Assembly (NCBI RefSeq): GCF_036577625.1
Contig: NZ_JARBDC010000084.1
Coordinates: 62,001 to 126,000, forward strand
Length of the DNA stretch: 64,000 bases
From: Paenibacillus_AB sp036577625
Lineage (GTDB): Bacteria; Bacillota; Bacilli; Paenibacillales; NBRC-103111
Direction: 5' to 3'
The stretch's first letter is position 1. Each line of letters opens with the position of its first letter. Under the pieces are notes generated by a model. That model searched no databases and was not told where the DNA came from. It worked only from the letters and a program-made list of their open reading frames with translations. Shown here piece by piece: positions 7,872-17,059 of this stretch. The position numbers and the translations under genes were made by a program.

Positions 7872-9644
7872 ATGAGACGTTGGCTCGACAAATCGCTGCA
7901 GCGCAAACTGTCGCTGCTGCTTCTCGTCGCCGTTGTGCTTCCGCTGCTGGCAACCGGCGTCGTCTCTTACCGGATCGCCTCGTCGCTGACGGAGGAGAAG
8001 GAGAAGCAGTCGGGAACGAATACGCTTCGCCAAATGGCGGACAGGCTCGAATTCATGATCCGGGACGCCGAAAGCATGTCGGTGTTTATCATCGGCCAAA
8101 AAGACATTCAGCTTTATTTGGATAACGAACGGGCGGATATTTCGCTGTATACGCTTAATATCGGGTTTTTGACCAACCTTGTTTTTTCCAAGCCGTACAT
8201 TTCCAATATTACGATTCTTTCGGCGCACGACTATCCGACGCTGTCCAATACGACGATTTTGCGCTCGGGACTTGCGCAGCAGCTGGAACAGAATGAGGAG
8301 AAAATGAAGTCCGGCGCGAAATGGTGGACGTCGCTGTACGAAAACCAGACGTCGGCCGACGGGATGAAGCGGGTCGTGTCGCTCGTCCGTCCGATCCGCA
8401 GTACGAACCAGTTCCGCAACGTCGGCGTGCTGTCCATCAGCCTCGACGAGAACGAGATGCGCGGCGTTTTGAAAAATGCCGGCTGGGAGAAGCAGGGCTA
8501 CGTGCTGCTTGTCGACGGGAACGATACGATTTTGTCCGGCGATTCGCCGGAATGGCTCGGGCGGCCGCTGCGCGAGCGGCTGCCGAACCTCGGCGATTGG
8601 AACGGCGGCGAGGGAACGTTTACGTACAGCGAGGAAGGCTGGGGAGAGGATACGGTTCTGTACCGCAGCATCGCGGGTACGGGCTGGAAGCTGGTCGGCG
8701 TCATTCCGACCCGGACGTACAGGGCGCAAAACGAATACGTGCTCGCCGTAACCGCCGTCGCGATCGGGATCGCGCTGCTCGTTTCCGTCATTTTCGTGCT
8801 TCTGTTCATTCGCCGGGTGACGCGGCCGCTTCGCGGGTTGGCCGGGACGCTCAAGGACATGAACCCGGACGAGCCGATTCCGTCGTTCCCGGTGAAGAGC
8901 GCCGACGAGGTCGGGCTGCTGCTCCACAGCTTCAACAAGCTGAGCGAGCGGATTTGGCGGCTCAAGGAGCAAGTGCAGATGAACGAGGCGAAAAAGAAAG
9001 AAGCCGACATTATGGCGCTGCAGGCGCAAATCAATCCGCATTTTTTATACAATACGCTGTCGTCGATCCATTGGATGGCGCTGATGAACAAGGACGGGCA
9101 AATCGCCGAAATGGTCGGCGCGCTCAGCGACTTTCTGCGGTTTTCGCTGAACAAGGGCGAGGAGTTTTGCGCCGTCCAGCAGGAGGTCGCGCATGCGCAA
9201 AATTACGCCAAAATTATGTCGATCCGGTTCCAGGACAAGTTCGAGTCGCAGTTTTACATCGATTCGCGGCTGCACGACAAGCCGATGCTGAAGCTGCTGC
9301 TGCAGCCCCTGATCGAAAACAGCATCATGCACGGCCTGCAGAAGAAAAAAGGGCGGGGCCAGCTGTACGTCCACGGCGAGCTTCACGGGGATTCGATGAC
9401 GTTCGTCGTGGAAGATACCGGCATCGGGATGGAAGCGCTCAAGCTGGACGAAGTGAGGCGCAATTTGAACGCGGCCTCCGGAACGAGCAGCCCCGAGCCC
9501 GGCCGTTCCGGCTACGGCCTGCGCAACGTGCATCAGCGGCTGCAGCTGCATTACGGCTCCGGCACCGGCCTGCGGATCGAGAGCGAGCCGGGCGTCGGCA
9601 CGCGCATCACGTTTACGATACCGATGGTGGAGGAGCTTCCATGA
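7872..9644 (+). CDS. YesM-type sensor histidine kinase
   Basis: A 590-residue membrane sensor. TM1 (about 17-38) and TM2 (about 293-315) flank an extracytoplasmic sensory domain of roughly 250 residues; a HAMP linker (about 315-368) follows, then the HisKA_7TM/His_kinase motif NPHFLYNTLSSIHW with phospho-acceptor His390, and a HATPase domain with PLIENSIMHG (N box), DTGIGM and GYGLRNVHQRL. ATG 7872 is chosen because GGAGGG lies a few bases upstream; an in-frame ATG at 7860 has no such site. The stop overlaps the start of the response regulator (ATGA), so the two are translationally coupled. Systems of this type usually control a neighbouring CUT1 transporter, here at 13740-16994. Confidence 0.9.
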   Translation: MRRWLDKSLQRKLSLLLLVAVVLPLLATGVVSYRIASSLTEEKEKQSGTNTLRQMADRLEFMIRDAESMSVFIIGQKDIQLYLDNERADISLYTLNIGFLTNLVFSKPYISNITILSAHDYPTLSNTTILRSGLAQQLEQNEEKMKSGAKWWTSLYENQTSADGMKRVVSLVRPIRSTNQFRNVGVLSISLDENEMRGVLKNAGWEKQGYVLLVDGNDTILSGDSPEWLGRPLRERLPNLGDWNGGEGTFTYSEEGWGEDTVLYRSIAGTGWKLVGVIPTRTYRAQNEYVLAVTAVAIGIALLVSVIFVLLFIRRVTRPLRGLAGTLKDMNPDEPIPSFPVKSADEVGLLLHSFNKLSERIWRLKEQVQMNEAKKKEADIMALQAQINPHFLYNTLSSIHWMALMNKDGQIAEMVGALSDFLRFSLNKGEEFCAVQQEVAHAQNYAKIMSIRFQDKFESQFYIDSRLHDKPMLKLLLQPLIENSIMHGLQKKKGRGQLYVHGELHGDSMTFVVEDTGIGMEALKLDEVRRNLNAASGTSSPEPGRSGYGLRNVHQRLQLHYGSGTGLRIESEPGVGTRITFTIPMVEELP

Positions 9645-11212
9645 AAATCATGATCGTCGACGACGAAGCGATTATACGCAAAGGGCTGTGCACCGTCATC
9701 GATTGGAAGGAGCTCGGCCTGACGCTGCTGGAGCCGGCCGAGTCCGCCGAGGAGGCGCTGGAGCGCATTCCGGTCGAAAAGCCGCATATCGTGCTGACCG
9801 ACATCCGGATGCCCGGCATGGACGGCATCGCGCTGGCCAAGCAGTTGAAATCGATCGCGCCCGATACCGAAATCGTCATTTTGACCGGATACGACGACTT
9901 CGCCTACGCCCAACAGGCGCTGCGCGAAGGGGTGACCGACTATTTGCTGAAGACGAGCGGTCCCGAGGAAATTATCAAATCGGCGATGAAAGCGAAGCAA
10001 AACATCGTCGATAAATGGGAGGCGCAGCGGAAGGAGCTGGCCCAGACGGCCGCACTGCGCGATCGGCTGCTCGAAAGGCTTGTGACGGGCCAGACGGACC
10101 GCGGCGCCGATCTGTCTCCGATCCTGAACCGGATGAAGGAGAAAGGAGTGTATGTCGGCGGCGGCCGCGAGCCGTCCGCGCCGATGCGCGCGATCATCGT
10201 CTCGGCTTCGGGTTGGGGCGACGGCAAGCCGGCCGGGCTTCTGCTCGGAGCGGTCGAAAACATGCTGACCGAGCTGCTGCCGTCCGTCTCGCTGCTGAAG
10301 AGCGACCGGATCGTGCTCGTCGCCCGCGCCGGGCCGGGCTTCGCCGACCGCGGCGGGCTGGAACGGGCCGTTCGCCGCGTGCGCGACACGCTGAAATGCG
10401 CCGTCTTCGCCGCCGCCGGGTCGGACGTCGCGCTGCCCGAGGAGCTGGCCCGCTCGTACGGCGAAGCCGAGCGCATCCACGCTTACCGGGTGCTGCTCGG
10501 CGAGCAGAGCGTCTGCGAGCTGCGCGACATCGCGTCGCGAAGCGGAGGGGCGACCGTCTGCCCGCGGCAGGTGGAGGAGGAGCTGGCCGGGCTGCTTATG
10601 GCCAACGTTCCGACGCAGCTGCGCCATTTCGTCCACCGGATCGTGCGCGAGCAGACGGACGACCCGGCCGTGACGCCGAAGTCGCTCCAGGCCTACTTGC
10701 AGTCGGTCGTCATCGCCGGCCATCGCTGGCTGGAGCGGGCGCGCGGGGGCGGCGGCGCAGGCGGCGGCAGCCCGGCGCAGGCGGCGGCCGACGTCTACTC
10801 GTTCGAGGACGATCCGCATCCCGAGGCCGAGCTGTTTCAAATTTTGTCGTCGCTCATGGCGACGTTCCACGACACGATGAGCGACACCCGGCACGCCTAC
10901 GTGAACCGGGCGATCGCCTACATTCGCGAACGGCTGGACGGAAATTTGACGCTGCAGGAGGTGGCGAAGTTCGTCCATTTGACGCCGAACCATTTCAGCG
11001 ATGCGTTCAAGAAAGAAACCGGCCAAAGCTATATCGAATTCGTTACGCGGGAGCGGATGCAACGGGCGGCGCACCTGCTCCGCACGACGCCGCTCAAAAT
11101 AAGCGAGGTGGCGGGAGCCGCCGGCTACGAGGACATCAAATATTTCAGCCAGCAGTTCAAAAAGCATACCGGGCAAACGCCCTCGGAGTATCGCCAATCG
11201 CCGGCCGATTGA
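9641..11212 (+). CDS. YesN-type response regulator, AraC output domain
   Basis: A 523-residue response regulator. The receiver domain (1-120) has the acidic pocket Asp8/Asp9, phospho-acceptor Asp54 in LTDIRMPGMDG, and the conserved Thr in ILTGYDD. A long linker region (about 130-410) contains a Gly-rich insertion (RGGGGAGGGS). The C-terminal ~100 residues are an AraC-type double HTH, with NHFSDAFKKETGQSYIEF and DIKYFSQQFKKHTGQTPSEY. The ATG overlaps the kinase stop. The frame is open far upstream inside the kinase gene, but only this ATG follows GGAGGAG. It would activate the downstream enzymes and/or transporter when phosphorylated. Confidence 0.9.
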   Translation: MKIMIVDDEAIIRKGLCTVIDWKELGLTLLEPAESAEEALERIPVEKPHIVLTDIRMPGMDGIALAKQLKSIAPDTEIVILTGYDDFAYAQQALREGVTDYLLKTSGPEEIIKSAMKAKQNIVDKWEAQRKELAQTAALRDRLLERLVTGQTDRGADLSPILNRMKEKGVYVGGGREPSAPMRAIIVSASGWGDGKPAGLLLGAVENMLTELLPSVSLLKSDRIVLVARAGPGFADRGGLERAVRRVRDTLKCAVFAAAGSDVALPEELARSYGEAERIHAYRVLLGEQSVCELRDIASRSGGATVCPRQVEEELAGLLMANVPTQLRHFVHRIVREQTDDPAVTPKSLQAYLQSVVIAGHRWLERARGGGGAGGGSPAQAAADVYSFEDDPHPEAELFQILSSLMATFHDTMSDTRHAYVNRAIAYIRERLDGNLTLQEVAKFVHLTPNHFSDAFKKETGQSYIEFVTRERMQRAAHLLRTTPLKISEVAGAAGYEDIKYFSQQFKKHTGQTPSEYRQSPAD

Positions 11213-11239
11213 AAATTTAAAACAGGGGAGAGATCGTAC

Positions 11240-12340
11240 ATGCCGCATCTATATCCGGAATTGACGACGCCGGCCGTCGTCGCAGACTTGGACATCGTGG
11301 AGCGCAACATCGCGCGGATGGCCGCCCTGCTTAAGGCGCAGGGCATCGCGCACCGGCCTCATATCAAGACGACGAAATCCGTTTATTTCGCCCGCAAGCA
11401 GCTGGAAGCCGGGGCGATCGGCATTACCGTCGCGAAACTGGCGGAAGCGGAAGTTTTCGCGGACGCCGGCTTCCAATCCATTCTGGTCGCCTACCCGATC
11501 GTCGGCGACGATAAGCTGGAGCGGTTCGCGCATCTGCACCGGAGAACGGAAATGATCGCCACGGTCGACAGCGTCGAAGGCGCGCAGGGGATGTCCAAGG
11601 TAGGGGAAGCGACCGGGAAGCCGGTCCGGACGCTGATCGAAATCGACGGCGGGCTGCATCGCGGCGGACGCCAGCCGGGCGACGACGCGGTCCGGTTCGC
11701 GCGCGAGATCGCGGCTTATCCCGGCATACGCATCAGCGGCATTATGGGGTATTTCGGCACGATCTACGGGAATCGGGACGAAGCGTCGTTCCGCGAAGCG
11801 GTGCGCCGGGAGTCCGAGACGATGCGGGGCGTGGCGCGCTCCCTGCGGGAAGCCGGGATTGCCGTCGACATCATCAGCACCGGCTCGTCGCCCGCCGCCC
11901 TGCTGTGCGACGAGCTTCGCGGCGCGACCGAGGTGAGGGCGGGCAACTATATCTTTTTCGACGCCTCCGGGGTGGCCATGGGGCTTGCCCGCGAAGAGGA
12001 CTGCGCGCTGCGCGTCATCGCGACGGTCGTCAGCACGCCGCTTCCCGGCCGGGCGACGATCGACGCGGGGACGAAGACGCTGACGAGCGACAAGGCCCAT
12101 CACCGGGAAGGCTTCGGCATCGTCGTCGGTCGGCCGGACATTCGGATCACGGGGCTGAACGAGGAACACGGCTTTTTGCAATTCGACCCCGACGCCGCTC
12201 CGCTTCGCGTCGGCGATCGCGTCGAAATCATCCCGAATCATTCGTGCGTCATTCCGAATTTGTGCGACCGGATCAACGGCGTTCGCGGCGGGCGGGCGGA
12301 GCTGTCCATCCCGATCGACGCCCGGGGCCGCAATTACTAG
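11240..12340 (+). CDS. D-threonine aldolase / D-serine dehydratase-like PLP enzyme
   Basis: A 366-residue fold-type III (alanine-racemase-like) PLP enzyme of the DSD1/DTA family. The PLP lysine motif is visible as HRPHIKTTKS (about 38-47), phosphate- and cofactor-binding pieces as EIDGGLHRGG and STGSSPA, and the C-terminal metal site as PNHSC. Members cleave D-threonine-type beta-hydroxy-D-amino acids to glycine plus aldehyde, or dehydrate D-serine to pyruvate and ammonia. It starts 28 nt after the response regulator with GGGGAGA ahead of the ATG and is followed 16 nt later by the M20 gene, forming a probable operon. Enamine/imine products of such an enzyme are natural RidA substrates, linking it to 4772-5239. 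Confidence 0.85.
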   Translation: MPHLYPELTTPAVVADLDIVERNIARMAALLKAQGIAHRPHIKTTKSVYFARKQLEAGAIGITVAKLAEAEVFADAGFQSILVAYPIVGDDKLERFAHLHRRTEMIATVDSVEGAQGMSKVGEATGKPVRTLIEIDGGLHRGGRQPGDDAVRFAREIAAYPGIRISGIMGYFGTIYGNRDEASFREAVRRESETMRGVARSLREAGIAVDIISTGSSPAALLCDELRGATEVRAGNYIFFDASGVAMGLAREEDCALRVIATVVSTPLPGRATIDAGTKTLTSDKAHHREGFGIVVGRPDIRITGLNEEHGFLQFDPDAAPLRVGDRVEIIPNHSCVIPNLCDRINGVRGGRAELSIPIDARGRNY

Positions 12341-12355
12341 GAGGGCGTGATTCGT

Positions 12356-13558
12356 ATGGCAGCCGATTACTTGAAGCTTATAGACGAACGGCGCGTTCGG
12401 GAGGTGCTCGCCGACCTCGTCCGCATTCCGAGCGTCAACCCCGGCTTTCCGGGGGGCCACGGCGAGAAGGAGGTCGCGGCTTATGTGACACGCTTTTTCG
12501 AAAGGCTCGGGCTGCCTGTCGACGTGCAGACGGTCGAGCCGGACCGCGACAACGTCATCGGCACGATGGCGGGCTCCGCCGATCTTCATCTGCTGTGGGA
12601 AGCGCACATGGATACGGTGCAGACGTCCGGCATGACGGTCGATCCGTTCGGCGCCGAGGTGCGGGACGGCAAGCTGTACGGCCGGGGGGCGTGCGATACG
12701 AAAGCGTCGCTCGCCGCCATGCTCGTCGCGCTCGAGACGATGGCGGAGCGCAGGCTCGTTCCCGCGGCGACGATCCACCTGGCCGCCGTCGTCGACGAGG
12801 AGATCACGTACAAGGGCGTATCGGCGCTGGCGGAGCGCATCCGCCGCGGCGAGCTTCGCTGCGACGCCGCCATCGTCGGCGAGCCGACGCAGCTTCATGC
12901 GATTATCGCGCATAAGGGCGTGCTGCGGTTCCGGATCGAAGTGACGGGCGCCGCGGCGCACAGCTCGACGCCGGAGAAGGGCGTCAACGCGATCGAATGC
13001 ATGGCGGACGTCATCGCGTATTTGAAACGGTACGCCGGCGAACGGTTCGCGGCGCAGCGGCATCCGCTCACCGGGCCTCCGACGCTGTGCATCAGCCGGA
13101 TCGAAGGAGGCGTCGCGCCGAATACGGTGGCGGAGCGCTGTTCGATATCGGTCGATATTCGCACCGCGCCCGGGCAGGAATGGGAGGACGTCTGGACGGA
13201 CGTGCGCGAGAGGCTGGCCGGGCTGGAGCCGGAATTGCCCGCAGGCGCGACGATAACGGTCCATCGACCGTTTCTGACCGACTACGCGATGGAAGTCGCC
13301 CCGGACGATCCGCTCGTGCTCGCCGTGATGGAAGCGGCGAATGCGTACGCGCCGGACCGGCAAGCCATCGGGGCGCCATATTGCAGCGACGCCAGCAAGC
13401 TGACGCGCGTCTCCGTGCCGACGCTCGTGTTCGGACCCGGCGATATCGCGGAGGCGCATACGGCCGGGGAATGGGTCGAGCTTGCCGAGGTCGTTCGCGC
13501 CGCGGCCGTCTTCGTCCATACGGCGATGCATTTCGCCGGTCGTGCGGAACAAGAATAA
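12356..13558 (+). CDS. M20-family peptidase/deacylase (ArgE/DapE-like)
   Basis: A 400-residue di-zinc M20 hydrolase. The ligands are seen in order: EAHMDTV (first metal His and catalytic Asp), YGRGACDTK (bridging Asp), VDEEITYKG (general-base Glu plus ligand), GEPTQL, and the late His in IAEAHTAGEWVEL. A dimerisation domain is inserted around 175-290. ATG 12356 is used because AGGAGG at 12339-12344 is 11 nt upstream; the GTG at 12347 is too close. These enzymes hydrolyse N-acyl-L-amino acids, succinyl-diaminopimelate or dipeptides. Together with the N-acyl-D-amino-acid deacylase it would let the cell process both stereoisomers or a mixed peptide. A terminator follows. Confidence 0.85.
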   Translation: MAADYLKLIDERRVREVLADLVRIPSVNPGFPGGHGEKEVAAYVTRFFERLGLPVDVQTVEPDRDNVIGTMAGSADLHLLWEAHMDTVQTSGMTVDPFGAEVRDGKLYGRGACDTKASLAAMLVALETMAERRLVPAATIHLAAVVDEEITYKGVSALAERIRRGELRCDAAIVGEPTQLHAIIAHKGVLRFRIEVTGAAAHSSTPEKGVNAIECMADVIAYLKRYAGERFAAQRHPLTGPPTLCISRIEGGVAPNTVAERCSISVDIRTAPGQEWEDVWTDVRERLAGLEPELPAGATITVHRPFLTDYAMEVAPDDPLVLAVMEAANAYAPDRQAIGAPYCSDASKLTRVSVPTLVFGPGDIAEAHTAGEWVELAEVVRAAAVFVHTAMHFAGRAEQE

Positions 13559-13570
13559 GAACGGTTCGAG

Positions 13571-13608
13571 CTCCTTGCCGGGAAATATACGGCGAGGAGT
13601 TTGTTTTT
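13571..13608 (+). terminator. Terminator after the M20 gene
   Basis: CTCCTTGCCG (13571-13580) pairs with CGGCGAGGAG (13590-13599), followed by TTTGTTTTT. It separates the enzyme operon from the transporter operon, which must therefore have its own promoter in 13609-13739. Confidence 0.8.
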
Positions 13609-13739
13609 GGAGCCGGTCGGTCGGTCGGCCGGGCGAGAACCGGAATTTGTCTACCCAACAAGCGAAGGATGTCCCCTGCCTGAACTCTCGCGCGCTGTAT
13701 ATACTAAAGCTGTACCAAAACGAAGAGGGGAGTTTCACG

Positions 13740-15071
13740 ATGAACAAAAAAATAGCGGCAAGTCTCGCAACCGCATTCGTTATGTCGACGCTCGCAGCAT
13801 GCGGCTCGCCTTCCGACACCGGGGCGAAAACCGGCGGAAACGCCGCGGGGGCGCCGGCCGATAAAGTGAAACTGACGGTGTGGCACAACTATTCCGGGGA
13901 CGATCTTCGCGCGAAGGCGATTCGCGGCCAAATCGACAAGTTCAAGGCGGCCCATCCGGAAGTCGAGCTGGACACCCAGGCGATCCCTCCCGACGGATAC
14001 CGCCAGCGGTTGAAAACGGTCGCAGCGGCGAACGAAATGCCGGACGTGTTTTTCACGAACTCCGGTTCGATGATCAAGGAATTTTACGACGGCGGATTGA
14101 TTCAACCGATTACGCCTCTGCTCAATAAACAGACGGAATGGAAAAACAACTTTACGCCGGGAGCGTTCGATCCGCTTTCGTTCAACAACGAAGTGTACGC
14201 GGTGCCGGTCAACGCGTCCGTCACGTCCTTGTTTTTCTACAACAAAACGTTGTTCCAGCAGCACGGCGTAACCGTACCGAAAACGTGGGACGAATTGCTC
14301 GCGGCGGTCAAGACGTTCAAAGAGAAAGGCGTTACGCCGATCTCGCTCGGCAACAAAGCCGCCTGGCTCGCGCAGTCGAGCATTTTGAGCTCGCTGGCCG
14401 ACCGGGTGACGGGCACCGACTGGTTCCTGAAGGCGGTCAAGCAGGAAGGCGCGAAGTTTACCGATCCGGAATTCGTGCAGGCGCTGAGCCTGCTCAAAGG
14501 GCTCGCCGACGCGGGCGCGTTCCAGCAAGGCTTCAACAGCCTGGACAATACGCAAATGGAGCAATATTTCATCTCCGGCAAAGCGGCGATGATGATCGAC
14601 GGCGCCTGGGCGCTCACGAATATGGCGTCGACCGGCACGAAGGAGCAGCTCGATCAAATCGAAGTGACGGTGCTTCCTTCCGTACCGGGCGGCAAAGGCG
14701 ACCCGAACACGATTTCCGGAGGCGCGGGGGGCGGATTCGCCGTCAGCAAGAAGCTGGCCGGCAAGCAGCTCGACGCGGCGCTCGACTTGATCTACACGAT
14801 CAGCGGCCCGGAAGGCATGAAAGCGGTAGCCGAAGCGAACCAGATCGTCAACTACAAAATGGACGTCGACCAAACGAAAGTGTCGTCCTTGTTCTATAAA
14901 GCTTACAATTTGACGAAAAACGTGAAATTTACGCCGGTATACGACGCTTACCTCAGCTCGCAGGGCGCGGAAGCGATCAATAACGGACTGCAGGAGCTGC
15001 TGATGGGCGGCAAGCCCGAAGATATCGCGAAAAAGCTGCAGGACGCGCAGGCCCGATCGCTCGGCAAGTAA
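13740..15071 (+). CDS. CUT1-type extracellular solute-binding lipoprotein
   Basis: A 443-residue family 1 binding protein. The signal peptide ends in the lipobox LAAC with lipidated Cys21, so it is anchored on the outer face of the membrane. The mature part begins with KLTVWHNYSGDDLR and shows the typical binding-protein pieces PDVFFTNSGSMIKEFYDGG and GKAAMMIDGAWALTNM. ATG 13740 has GAGGGGAG upstream and gives a normal signal peptide; the open frame continuing upstream is not used. The ligand is nominally a sugar, but the neighbouring D-amino-acid enzymes make an N-acylated amino sugar, muropeptide fragment or acyl-amino acid equally possible. Confidence 0.9.
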   Translation: MNKKIAASLATAFVMSTLAACGSPSDTGAKTGGNAAGAPADKVKLTVWHNYSGDDLRAKAIRGQIDKFKAAHPEVELDTQAIPPDGYRQRLKTVAAANEMPDVFFTNSGSMIKEFYDGGLIQPITPLLNKQTEWKNNFTPGAFDPLSFNNEVYAVPVNASVTSLFFYNKTLFQQHGVTVPKTWDELLAAVKTFKEKGVTPISLGNKAAWLAQSSILSSLADRVTGTDWFLKAVKQEGAKFTDPEFVQALSLLKGLADAGAFQQGFNSLDNTQMEQYFISGKAAMMIDGAWALTNMASTGTKEQLDQIEVTVLPSVPGGKGDPNTISGGAGGGFAVSKKLAGKQLDAALDLIYTISGPEGMKAVAEANQIVNYKMDVDQTKVSSLFYKAYNLTKNVKFTPVYDAYLSSQGAEAINNGLQELLMGGKPEDIAKKLQDAQARSLGK

Positions 15072-15116
15072 CCCGGGCGGCGCGAATCCGGCGCCAATTG
15101 AATCGGACGCGGCGGC

Positions 15117-15142
15117 ATCGGCTTTTCTGCGGAAAAGCCGAT
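15117..15142 (+). promoter_or_regulatory. Stable hairpin between binding protein and permeases
   Basis: ATCGGCTTTTC (15117-15127) pairs perfectly with GAAAAGCCGAT (15132-15142) around a 4-nt loop. No long T-run follows, so it probably protects or partly terminates the upstream mRNA, giving more binding protein than permease. Confidence 0.6.
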
Positions 15143-15206
15143 CCGTCTTCTGTCCGGGCTCCTGCGGCGGATGCGCGCGAAAGAAGCCGATAAAAGGAGG
15201 TTGACC

Positions 15207-16079
15207 ATGAGCTACGCAAACCGGGCAAGACGTTTCATCTTCATCGGTCTGCTTCCCGCCCTGGCGCTCTACTTGGTATTCGTGATCGTTCCGATTTTTT
15301 GGTCGGCGCTGTACGGCTTTTTCGATTGGAAAGGGATCGGGGCGATGAAGTTCGTCGGTTTCGCCAATTATATCGAAACCGTGAAAGACCCCGTCTTCTG
15401 GCGGGCGTTCAAAAACAACCTGATCATCGTCGCCGCCTCGATTTTCGGCCAGGTGCCGATCGCGCTCGTTCTGTCGCTCATCCTTTGGAAAAATTCGTGG
15501 TTTCACCGCTTCGTCCGCTCGGCGGTGTTTATGCCGATGGTGCTCGCGTCGGTCGTTATCGGCATCATTTGGGGCTATATTTACAACCCGCAAATCGGGA
15601 TTTTGAACTACGTTCTCGAACAGGCCGGTCTGAGCTCCTGGATTCGCGATTGGCTCGGCGACCCGAAGATCAACATGTATTCGGTCAGCGTTCCGATCAT
15701 CTGGGCGAATATCGGGCCGTACCTCATCCTGTTCATCGCCGCGATCCAAAACATTTCCTCCGAAGTGGAGGATGCGGCCAAAATCGACGGCGCCGTCGGC
15801 TTTCGCAGACTGTACCTGATCGTCGTTCCGATGATATGGGATACGATCAAAGTGGCGATCGTGCTGTGCATTTCCGGCAGCATGAAGGCGTTCGACCTGA
15901 TTTTCGTCATGACGGGCGGCGGTCCGGCGCAATCGACCGAATTGCTGGCCACCTACATGTACAACAACACATTCAATATTTTCCGCTATGGCTACGGTTC
16001 GGCCGTTTCGACGCTGATCATGCTGATCAGCATGGCGCTCGTCGTCGGCAGCCAGCTGCTGATGAAACGGAAAACGTAA
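15207..16079 (+). CDS. CUT1 ABC transporter permease (MalF-like)
   Basis: A 290-residue inner-membrane permease with six helices, starting with RFIFIGLLPALALYLVFVIVPIFWS. The EAA loop that contacts the ATPase is visible as EVEDAAKIDGAVGFRRLYLIVVPM (around 190-213). AAAGGAGG lies 8 nt before ATG 15207. It pairs with the permease at 16110. No ATPase gene is in the cluster, so a shared MsmX-like ATPase elsewhere is needed. Confidence 0.9.
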   Translation: MSYANRARRFIFIGLLPALALYLVFVIVPIFWSALYGFFDWKGIGAMKFVGFANYIETVKDPVFWRAFKNNLIIVAASIFGQVPIALVLSLILWKNSWFHRFVRSAVFMPMVLASVVIGIIWGYIYNPQIGILNYVLEQAGLSSWIRDWLGDPKINMYSVSVPIIWANIGPYLILFIAAIQNISSEVEDAAKIDGAVGFRRLYLIVVPMIWDTIKVAIVLCISGSMKAFDLIFVMTGGGPAQSTELLATYMYNNTFNIFRYGYGSAVSTLIMLISMALVVGSQLLMKRKT

Positions 16080-16109
16080 CGCCAACGGCGATGGGGAGGC
16101 ATGACGGGG

Positions 16110-16994
16110 ATGCTGCATATAACCGCTAACGAGACGACGGCCCACATGGGCTCCGGGCCGCGGGCAGGCGTGTTCCGAAAAGGAAAGGCGTGGGCGGGCA
16201 ACCTGCTGCTGGCCGTCTATGCGCTGCTTACGCTTTATCCGCTCATATGGCTGTTTATAAGCTCGTTCAAGTCGAATCAAGATTTTTACGGCAAGCCTTT
16301 CGCTTTGCCGTCCGTATGGCAGTTCGAAAATTTCGCGAAGGCGTGGAAAATCGCGGGAATCGGCACGGCGCTGACGAACTCGGTCATCGTCACGTTCGCC
16401 TCGATGGCGCTGACGCTGTTTCTCGGGACGTTGGCCGCCTACGTGCTGTCCAGGCTGGAGTTCCGCCTGAAGGGACCGATTATGGCGCTGTTCGTGCTCG
16501 GGATGCTCATCCCGATTCACAGCACGCTCGTGCCGCTGTTCATTATGATGAAAAAGCTGTTCATCCTCGACACGTATTGGGCGCTCATTTTGCCGTATAC
16601 GGCGTTCGAGCTGCCGGTCGCCATTTTCGTCGTCGCCGCCTATTTGACTTCGGTGCCGAAAGAAGTGGAGGAAGCGGCGATGATCGACGGCAACGGCTAC
16701 TGGGGCATCTTTTTCCGGATCATTTTTCCGCTCGCCGTACCGGCGATGGCTACGGTCGCCATTCTCGCCTTTTTGCGGTTTTGGAACGACTTCGCGTTCG
16801 CCCTCGTGTTCATCAACAAGCAGGCGCTCAAAACGCTGCCGCTCAGCCTGTCGATCTTTTCCGACGGGTTCGGCACGGACTACAGCCTGACGATGGCGGC
16901 GATGGCCATTGCCGTCATTCCGACGATCGTCATTTATCTCATTTTCCAGGAGCAAATTATGAAAGGAATGGTCGCGGGCGCGGTGAAAGGCTGA
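16110..16994 (+). CDS. CUT1 ABC transporter permease (MalG-like)
   Basis: A 294-residue permease with six helices; WAGNLLLAVYALLTLYPLIWL is the first and the EAA loop reads VPKEVEEAAMIDGNGYWGIFF. ATG 16110 is preferred because GGGGAGG at 16094-16099 is 10 nt away, whereas ATG 16101 almost touches it. It lies about 30 nt behind the MalF-like gene and ends the operon at the terminator 17014-17059. Confidence 0.9.
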   Translation: MLHITANETTAHMGSGPRAGVFRKGKAWAGNLLLAVYALLTLYPLIWLFISSFKSNQDFYGKPFALPSVWQFENFAKAWKIAGIGTALTNSVIVTFASMALTLFLGTLAAYVLSRLEFRLKGPIMALFVLGMLIPIHSTLVPLFIMMKKLFILDTYWALILPYTAFELPVAIFVVAAYLTSVPKEVEEAAMIDGNGYWGIFFRIIFPLAVPAMATVAILAFLRFWNDFAFALVFINKQALKTLPLSLSIFSDGFGTDYSLTMAAMAIAVIPTIVIYLIFQEQIMKGMVAGAVKG

Positions 16995-17013
16995 GCCGGC
17001 GGCTGCCATACAA

Positions 17014-17059
17014 AAAGCTGCGGCGCGCTCCGTCCGGGGACGATGCCGCAGCTTTTTTT
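17014..17059 (+). terminator. Terminator of the transporter operon
   Basis: AAAGCTGCGGC (17014-17024) and GCCGCAGCTTT (17045-17055) form an 11-bp stem, followed by T to 17059. Confidence 0.9.

Noticed and set aside
8321..9640. Upstream extension of the response-regulator frame inside the kinase gene
   Set aside because: The extension is an Arg/Ala-rich shadow; the receiver domain starts at ATG 9641 with GGAGGAG ahead.
13704..17009. A very long (about 1100 codons) antisense frame over the binding protein and permeases
   Set aside because: It is Arg/His/Asp-rich shadow coding caused by GC-rich third positions of the real genes; the sense frames contain clear lipobox and EAA motifs.
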